Positions 43,540 to 48,016 of a stretch of DNA of 48,016 nt are shown piece by piece. The stretch is from Rikenellaceae bacterium (lineage in GTDB: Bacteria > Bacteroidota > Bacteroidia > Bacteroidales > UBA932). The position numbers and the translations under genes are program-made. The stretch spans positions 1 to 48,016 of the forward strand of contig CAAGNP010000022.1 in the NCBI GenBank assembly GCA_900771335.1, read 5' to 3'. Under the pieces are notes generated by a model, which was given only the letters and a program-made list of their open reading frames with translations, was not told the origin of the DNA and ran no database searches. Within the stretch, counting starts at the first letter, position 1. The number at the start of each line of letters is the position of its first letter.

Positions 43540-45323
43540 TAGTAAGAATGACCAAATACTCCTTTGTCGTACTGAGTCAGGAGCTTGATTCATTTCTGCT
43601 CAAGCTTCAGGAGCTTGGGATGATGGACATCACCCGTTCGGTGAGGCCTATCGACCAGAACTCCAAGGAGATGGTGGAGGTATCATCCAGATACAAATCT
43701 GCTATCAGCCTTCTCGGCCGACTAGCCAAAGAGTGCGAAGGGATCACCCCTATCGCCACTGAGGCATCTGATGACCAGCTTTTACAGACAGTAGAAAAGG
43801 TCTTTGCCGCCAAAGACGAAGCAGTGGCACTCAGAGCCCAACTTCTTCGTGACATTCAGGAATCTGAAGTGTGGGGAGAATTCTCGACAGCAGATATTGA
43901 GAGACTCCACCAGCTTGGTTTCCAGCCCCATTTCTATGCAGTATCTGCCAAAAGATACCAGCAATCATGGGAGCAGGAATACCCGCTACAGATTCTTAAT
44001 ACTACATCAAGTAAAGTATACTTCACGATAGTAGCACCTGTATCAGAGGAGTTTGCATTCCCTATTCAGGAGTCATCATTCCCACAGAAGCCCGCATCGG
44101 AACTGAGAGCTGAGCTGAAAGAGGTGGAACAGAGACTACTCGAAATTAGAGGGAGAATCGCAGGATTTATCACTCAGACAGGTCGCCTTCAGCAGATCAA
44201 CGAGAGACTTCTCAACGAGCTGGATCTCTATCTGGCAAGCGTAGCCTCAGTCAAAGAGGGAGAAGAGACAATCTCCGTACTGGAAGGTTTTGCCCCTACA
44301 TCTGAAGATGCTGCTATATGTGAATTCCTTGACTCTACATCGGCACTCTATATTACTGAGAAAGCCACTCAGGAGGACAACCCGCCTGTCAAGCTGAAAA
44401 ACAACTGGTTTGCCAGAGCATTCGAGCCTATCGGCTCCCTGTATGTTCTCCCCAAATATGACGAGCTTGATCTCACACCTTTCTATGCACCATTCTATAT
44501 GCTCTTCTTCGGACTCTGTCTCGGAGACATGGGTTATGGTCTGCTGCTGGTGATCACAGGTCTTGTCGCTATGTTTGCACTGCCAAAATTCAGAGGCTAC
44601 GGCCAGCTGGTATTTTGGCTTGGAATCGGCTCTCTGGTGATGCCACTCCTATCTGGTACATTCTTCGGAATGAAACTGGCTGAGATAATACCATCTATGC
44701 CTGATGACATCAAAGGACTCTTCTTCAGTGACCTGAAGATGTTCTGGTTTGCCATCATATTCGGTATCTTCCAGATAGTATTTGCCAAAGTTATGAGGGG
44801 TATCGACTGTCTGCGCCGCAAGATGTGGGACAACGCCCTGACCAACTTCGGCTGGGCACTTGTAGTTACCTGGTGTGCTTTTGCATATGCAGGGATGGAG
44901 ATGGGGACAAATCTTCTTCCGCCCATGGTATCCAATGTAATTGGGATCGTGGGACTTGTTCTTGTCCTCTTCTGCAGCAAACCTACCAAATTCTTCCTTC
45001 TCAGACCGGTAATGGGTATCATCTCCCTATATGATATCACCGGATTTTTCGGAGACGTCCTCTCCTATATCCGTCTGTTCGGTCTGGGTACCACAGGAGG
45101 TATTCTGGCATTGGTGATCAACTCCATCTCTATGCAGCTCTCAGGCATCCCATATATAGGATGGGGATTGACAGTACTTATGCTTATTGTAGGTCACCTC
45201 GCAGTTATGGGGCTCTCAATTCTCGGAGCTTTCGTACACCCTGTCCGTCTTACCTTCGTCGAATTCTACAAGAATGCCGAATTTGAAGGTGGCGGTAGAG
45301 AATACAAACCATTAAAGAAATAA
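43536..45323 (+). CDS. V-type ATPase subunit I (a subunit)
   Basis: 595-residue membrane subunit that forms the ion half-channels. The cytosolic N-terminal half (about 1-300) is helical and forms the collar. The C-terminal half has about seven membrane segments, starting at FYAPFYMLFFGLCLGDMGYGLLLVI (about 320-345) and including DVLSYIRLFGLGTTGGILALVIN, whose Arg is the conserved channel residue. It ends with HPVRLTFVEFYKNAEFEGGGREYKP, typical of the family. 32 bases separate it from subunit K. Confidence 0.93.
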   Translation: MIVRMTKYSFVVLSQELDSFLLKLQELGMMDITRSVRPIDQNSKEMVEVSSRYKSAISLLGRLAKECEGITPIATEASDDQLLQTVEKVFAAKDEAVALRAQLLRDIQESEVWGEFSTADIERLHQLGFQPHFYAVSAKRYQQSWEQEYPLQILNTTSSKVYFTIVAPVSEEFAFPIQESSFPQKPASELRAELKEVEQRLLEIRGRIAGFITQTGRLQQINERLLNELDLYLASVASVKEGEETISVLEGFAPTSEDAAICEFLDSTSALYITEKATQEDNPPVKLKNNWFARAFEPIGSLYVLPKYDELDLTPFYAPFYMLFFGLCLGDMGYGLLLVITGLVAMFALPKFRGYGQLVFWLGIGSLVMPLLSGTFFGMKLAEIIPSMPDDIKGLFFSDLKMFWFAIIFGIFQIVFAKVMRGIDCLRRKMWDNALTNFGWALVVTWCAFAYAGMEMGTNLLPPMVSNVIGIVGLVLVLFCSKPTKFFLLRPVMGIISLYDITGFFGDVLSYIRLFGLGTTGGILALVINSISMQLSGIPYIGWGLTVLMLIVGHLAVMGLSILGAFVHPVRLTFVEFYKNAEFEGGGREYKPLKK

Positions 45324-45355
45324 CGAATAAATAAACAATAAAAACACAAATCATT

Positions 45356-45814
45356 ATGGAAAATTTACCTCTATTTTTAGCTTATCTTGGTATGGCTGTG
45401 ATGCTTGCTATGGCTTGCATCGGTAGTACACTTGGTGTAACTGTCGGCGGTAACGCCACTATCGCAGGTCTTAAAAAGAATCCTGACATGTTCGGTTCTG
45501 CTATGCTTCTTTGCGTGCTCCCTTCTACTCAGGGTCTTTACGGCTTCGCAGGTTTCTTCCTTATGCTAAACAAACTTAAAGAGATGGCTGATGTCCTCAC
45601 CCTTAACCAGGCATTGGCTATGTGTGCAGCAGGTCTTGGTCTTGGTATCGTAGGCTGGTATTCAGCTATGAGACAAGCTAACCTTGTGGCTAACGGTATC
45701 AACGAGATCTCAAACGGTCAGGACGTATTCGGTAAGACTATGATCTTGGCTGTGTTCCCAGAGCTTTACGCTATCTTGGCATTTGCTTGTGCATTCTTGG
45801 CTCTACCAGCATAA
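45356..45814 (+). CDS. V-type ATPase membrane ring subunit K
   Basis: Proteolipid K, 152 residues, four membrane helices as two hairpins. First hairpin: IGSTLGVTVGGNATIAGLKKNP then LCVLPSTQGLYGF. Second: MCAAGLGLGIVG, MRQANLVANGI then FPELYAILAFACAFL. The ion-binding residues L55, T58, Q59, Q107 and E136 have the same spacing as the Na+ ligands L61/T64/Q65/Q110/E139 of E. hirae NtpK. A Na+-coupled ring is therefore likely. Followed after six bases by the TIGR02757 gene. Confidence 0.94.
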   Translation: MENLPLFLAYLGMAVMLAMACIGSTLGVTVGGNATIAGLKKNPDMFGSAMLLCVLPSTQGLYGFAGFFLMLNKLKEMADVLTLNQALAMCAAGLGLGIVGWYSAMRQANLVANGINEISNGQDVFGKTMILAVFPELYAILAFACAFLALPA

Positions 45815-45820
45815 TTATAG

Positions 45821-46510
45821 ATGATGGAGACTCAAACACTTCTTCGGAAACTCGCATTGGAGCACAACAACGAAAAGTTGTTTGAGCAAGACCCTATCAT
45901 ATTTCCCAAGCACTTCTCCAAGCTTTACAGAGAGGGCAAGGCCACTCTTCAGGATGTGGAGATATCTGCAGTGATATCGGCCCATCTGGCTTGGGGAAGA
46001 AGGGAAATGATAGTAAGGGATTGCCGAAGGGCGTTTGATGAGATGGAGTGGAGACCCTATGAATACGTGGAAAAAGGGCTCTACAGAGATGAAAACATAT
46101 CTCTCCACCGCACTGTCAAATGGTCTGACTTCGCCGGAATTTGCAATAGGCTCAAATCGTTCTATAAAAACAATTCCACTCTGGAGATACTCTCTCCGGA
46201 TCAGATGAGGACCGAAATTTATGGCCAGAAGTCTGACACAAAGGCAACCAACAAGAAGATACACATGCTCAGAAGATGGATGGTAAGGGACGACGGGATA
46301 GTCGACCTGGGAATATGGAAAACAATATCCCCATCTGAACTGGTCATTCCTCTGGATGTACATGTCTTCAACAGTGCAAAAAAACTTGGAATCACCACAC
46401 GCAGATCTCCCGATTATAAAGCAGCCATCGAGATCACAGAATACCTCAAAAAGGTATTTCCCGACGACCCTATAATAGGAGATTTCGCACTATTTGGTTA
46501 TGACTTCTGA
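45821..46510 (+). CDS. TIGR02757 family protein
   Basis: 229-residue cytosolic protein of the TIGR02757 (DUF2400) family. It has the marks DVEISAVISAHLAWGRR near 45, the Lys-rich TKATNKKIHMLRRWMVRDDG near 145, the LVIPLDVHVFNSAKKLG motif near 175 and the C-terminal FPDDPIIGDFALFGYDF. The DPxxxDFALFG ending and DVHVFNxAxxLG pattern recall HhH-GPD DNA glycosylase folds, but no glycosylase catalytic Lys/Asp pair can be asserted. It starts six bases after the K subunit gene and is likely co-transcribed. Function unknown. A second ATG three bases downstream could also start it. Confidence 0.86.
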   Translation: MMETQTLLRKLALEHNNEKLFEQDPIIFPKHFSKLYREGKATLQDVEISAVISAHLAWGRREMIVRDCRRAFDEMEWRPYEYVEKGLYRDENISLHRTVKWSDFAGICNRLKSFYKNNSTLEILSPDQMRTEIYGQKSDTKATNKKIHMLRRWMVRDDGIVDLGIWKTISPSELVIPLDVHVFNSAKKLGITTRRSPDYKAAIEITEYLKKVFPDDPIIGDFALFGYDF

Positions 46511-46528
46511 TAGAAACTTGCTTACTTT

Positions 46529-47116
46529 ATGCCTAAGTTGTTCATTATAGCCGGATGTAATGGGGCAGGGAAAACCACTGCTTCATTTACTATTTTACCA
46601 GAGATACTGAACTGCCATGAGTTTGTAAATGCAGACATTATAGCCAAAGGTCTCTCACCTTTTGCACCTGAAAAGGCAGCTGTGGCTGCCGGAAGGATTC
46701 TTCTTGAGAGGGTAAAGGAGCTGATGGAGGCGGGCAAAGACTTTGCAATAGAGACTACATTAGCCACCAGAACCCATGCTAAGATGATTAAAGAGGCACA
46801 GCAGAGGGGCTACATAGTGACCATTCTGTTCTTCTGGCTAAATATGCCGTCACTCGCCATCGAGCGCGTGAGGCTGAGAGTCCAGTCTGGAGGGCACAAT
46901 GTAAGTGAGGACAAGATTCGCAGACGATACGATATGGGGATCATACATTTGTTTCAGCTATACCTTCCAATATGTGATTATTGGATTATTATAGACAACT
47001 CAAATGCCCCTATGATTATCAGCGAAGGTGGTAAAGATATTACAACCAAAATACACAATAAAACCTTATTTAACCAACTAATAAATTATGAGCGAACTAG
47101 AATCACGGGAGCTTAG
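46529..47116 (+). CDS. Zeta-toxin-like P-loop kinase
   Basis: 195-residue zeta-toxin family ATPase. Walker A AGCNGAGKTT (about 8-17), NADIIAKGL with Asp36 as the base-type residue, AIETTLATRTHAKMI (72-87) as the second conserved block, and SEDKIRRRYDMG (about 127-138) with the Arg-rich kinase lid are all present. Zeta toxins phosphorylate UDP-N-acetylglucosamine and block peptidoglycan synthesis; whether this chromosomal member does so is not shown. It lies 18 bases after the TIGR02757 gene with no clear promoter, and its last ten codons overlap a 51-codon ORF that may encode its antitoxin. Alternatively it is a housekeeping kinase of the same fold. Confidence 0.85.
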   Translation: MPKLFIIAGCNGAGKTTASFTILPEILNCHEFVNADIIAKGLSPFAPEKAAVAAGRILLERVKELMEAGKDFAIETTLATRTHAKMIKEAQQRGYIVTILFFWLNMPSLAIERVRLRVQSGGHNVSEDKIRRRYDMGIIHLFQLYLPICDYWIIIDNSNAPMIISEGGKDITTKIHNKTLFNQLINYERTRITGA

Positions 47117-47243
47117 AGACAATATCGTCGATGGTCTGAATCGCTCTTTCCAGAAATTAGTTCAGGAAAAGAAAAAGGAAGATTCAGAATTGGCAATCGC
47201 CGATAAAGGTCAAGTGATTACCATTAAAGCTACCGAAATCTAA
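47088..47243 (+). CDS. Small ORF overlapping the zeta-like kinase, candidate antitoxin
   Basis: ATG at 47088 opens a 51-codon ORF ending TAA at 47243, in a different frame from the kinase and overlapping its end by 29 bases. The product starts MSELESRELRDNIVDGLNRS and is mostly one charged helix (FQKLVQEKKKEDSELAIA) followed by a strand-like KGQVITIKATEI. Translational coupling and the helical charged nature fit a type II antitoxin or a small kinase partner. The family is not recognised with certainty. A strong terminator follows at 47299. Confidence 0.65.
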   Translation: MSELESRELRDNIVDGLNRSFQKLVQEKKKEDSELAIADKGQVITIKATEI

Positions 47244-47298
47244 CCTTCGTTTCACTCTGCTACGTGAACCGATAATGTGGACCCTTGCGGGTCCAAAG

Positions 47299-47332
47299 AA
47301 AAGAGGGTGACTGATTAGTCACTCTCTTTTTC
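47299..47332. terminator. Bidirectional terminator after the zeta-like kinase
   Basis: Arms 47299-47312 and 47317-47330 pair over 14 bases with one G-T pair and a GATT loop. The plus side ends in CTCTTTTT and the minus side in a CTCTTTTCTTT stretch, so it can stop transcription from both sides. A smaller hairpin at 47278-47295 precedes it. Confidence 0.85.
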
Positions 47333-47414
47333 TTTTGTATGTGGTGCAAATAAGACTTCCTGACATTCAGAAGCCACCTTCGCACCCGTCAGAACGATCT
47401 CTACTGACATGTAC

Positions 47415-47451
47415 CGTGGCTTCTACCCACTAATCGCCCGCAGAAGCCACG
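47415..47451. repeat. Inverted repeat with a third copy upstream (AGAAGCCAC)
   Basis: CGTGGCTTCT (47415-47424) and AGAAGCCACG (47442-47451) form a perfect ten-base stem with a 17-base loop. AGAAGCCAC also occurs at 47369-47377, so the central arm can pair with either side. Confidence 0.7.
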
Positions 47452-47580
47452 ACAGGCAGCCCAGATAGCACCCAGGAAAGGGACAACGTGGCCTCCGAAT
47501 TTCACGACAGCCACATATCAACATCACCCTAACTCTTTTTGTATATTTTAGACACCAAACCTTTTTCCTAAAATAACAAT

Positions 47581-47598
47581 ATGCCGATTTTGTGCCAA
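47581..47598 (-). promoter_or_regulatory. Possible sigma-54-type promoter on the minus strand
   Basis: On the minus strand TTGGCACAAAATCGGCAT has the GG-N10-GC core of -24/-12 promoters and a perfect TTGGCAC -24 element; the -12 part reads CGGCAT instead of TTGCAT. Transcription would run left into the repeat-rich segment toward the terminator at 47299. Sigma-54 use in this organism is assumed from the phylum. Confidence 0.35.
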
Positions 47599-47712
47599 CT
47601 CAAAAATATTAAATACCAAGCTGCCTTATTCTTTATTAGCCCTGTAGGCCCTAGGAAAGCCCGTAAACACTAGATAAGTCAAGTCCACGCCAAAGCGCAG
47701 ACATTCACTGAT

Positions 47713-47814
47713 TATTTTTGCCCGACAATACTACTCGCCATTGTATTTCTGCCCTTCCGGCTCACAGAAACGAAACGCAAGTTCATGGAAAACAAGGATT
47801 TGCGTTTTTATTTT
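47713..47814 (+). ncRNA. Possible small RNA between a -7-like box and a terminator hairpin
   Basis: TATTTTTG at 47713-47720 matches TAnnTTTG. About 55-90 bases downstream lies AAACGCAA (47773-47780) pairing with TTGCGTTT (47800-47807), followed by TTATTTTT. A transcript of about 85-90 bases would also hold a TTTCTG/CAGAAA hairpin. No conserved RNA family is recognised, and a chance coincidence of AT-rich motifs is possible. Confidence 0.3.
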
Positions 47815-48016
47815 TCCGAAATCTTTCCGAAGAGCTTTCAGGAAGTTTTATAAACATCTGTATATCTGATAGTTATAAGCCTTGGAATATTTACACAAAT
47901 ACAACTGCTATTCAGGTTCCTTTATACTTTTCTACTAATATCACCACATCCCAGTACTCAAATTCAGAATCCTACTCCCTTTCTTAAAAGAAAGAGAAAA
48001 AGTCCTGTCCTCGTTA

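Larger units (their letters stand above)
47244..48016. other. Gene-free region with hairpins, right end of window
   Basis: 773 bases with no convincing protein gene on either strand. An 89-codon TTG-started frame at 47718 has no recognisable features. Seen here are a small hairpin (TGGACCC/GGGTCCA, 47278-47295), a strong bidirectional terminator at 47299-47332, three AGAAGCCAC-type repeat arms (47368-47451), a -24/-12-like element on the minus strand (47581-47598), a TATTTTTG box (47713-47720) and a second terminator-like hairpin (47773-47814). The rest is AT-rich sequence without further signal. Confidence 0.7.

Noticed and set aside
47315..47410. A 31-codon minus-strand ORF (MSVEIVLTGAKVAS...) ending in the terminator
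   Set aside because: Short enough to occur by chance, no SD, and it spans the repeat arm and terminator stem, which better explain its bases. Kept as part of the structured-RNA hypothesis.
47718..47987. An 89-codon plus-strand frame starting at TTG
   Set aside because: The start overlaps the TATTTTTG box, there is no SD, and the composition (many Ser, Asn and Tyr) and lack of domains fit a chance frame in AT-rich DNA.
47979..47994. CTTTCTT/AAGAAAG palindrome at the right end
   Set aside because: Two-base loop and low-complexity A/G and T/C composition make it unlikely to be a real terminator or operator without more context.
47244..48016. CRISPR array or insertion sequence in the gene-free region
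   Set aside because: The AGAAGCCAC copies are few, unevenly spaced and inverted; there is no transposase fragment, terminal repeat pair or target duplication.

Overview
The window comes from a member of the Bacteroidota, most likely order Bacteroidales. The support is internal. Several intergenic regions carry the Bacteroidota promoter signature (TTTG, about 19 bases, then TAnnTTTG), start codons mostly lack a strong Shine-Dalgarno, and there is a FimA/FimB(Mfa2)-type fimbrial locus. Lineage-typical families are also present: DUF4301, DUF349 upstream of yidC, TIGR02757, and a bacterial V-type ATPase with DUF2764. LpxB and the large periplasmic-domain YidC show a Gram-negative envelope; DapF and LysA show the diaminopimelate route to lysine and peptidoglycan. 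The genus cannot be fixed from what is visible.

Layout. 1-9.0 kb: a partial gap gene, divergent from surE-lpxB-dapF; then, facing them, DUF349-yidC-yggS, and trmD transcribed divergently from the DUF349 gene. 9.0-16.4 kb (minus): a tight five-gene operon lysA-ffh-folD-DUF362-polyferredoxin behind a near-consensus promoter, and a separate DUF4301 gene. 16.5-24.0 kb (plus): a five-gene fimbrial locus of DUF3575 protein, an OmpA-like/TPR lipoprotein, a fimbrillin, a FimB/Mfa2-type anchor and a ~1000-residue Ig-like (Big_2) tip adhesin, closed by a terminator. 24.0-28.1 kb (minus): recF-DUF721-pdxB-DUF3108 and an unrecognised lipoprotein. 28.2-34.3 kb (plus): a TPR membrane protein, yebC, methylmalonyl-CoA epimerase and a complete Na+-pumping methylmalonyl-CoA decarboxylase, ending in a terminator. 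34.4-38.6 kb: metH-metF. 38.6-45.8 kb: a V-type ATPase operon (E, DUF2764, A, B, D, I, K). 45.8-47.2 kb: a TIGR02757 gene, a zeta-toxin-like kinase and an overlapping 51-codon ORF that may be its antitoxin. 47.24-48.02 kb: no convincing protein gene, but hairpins, a -24/-12-like motif and possible small RNAs.

How the parts fit. The decarboxylase would export Na+ using the energy of (S)-methylmalonyl-CoA decarboxylation in propionate formation. The V-type K subunit has the five Na+ ligands of the Enterococcus hirae ring at identical spacing. The two adjacent operons may therefore form one sodium circuit, which is an inference. MetH and MetF provide the folate/methionine branch, and FolD lies 22 kb away.

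The least explained parts are: a fused NapH/NapG-like iron-sulphur protein with an internal twin-arginine motif paired with a Tat-type DUF362 protein; a lamin-tail domain fused to the decarboxylase delta (OadG) subunit; the mutually exclusive hairpins after dapF; and the structured noncoding segment at the right end.
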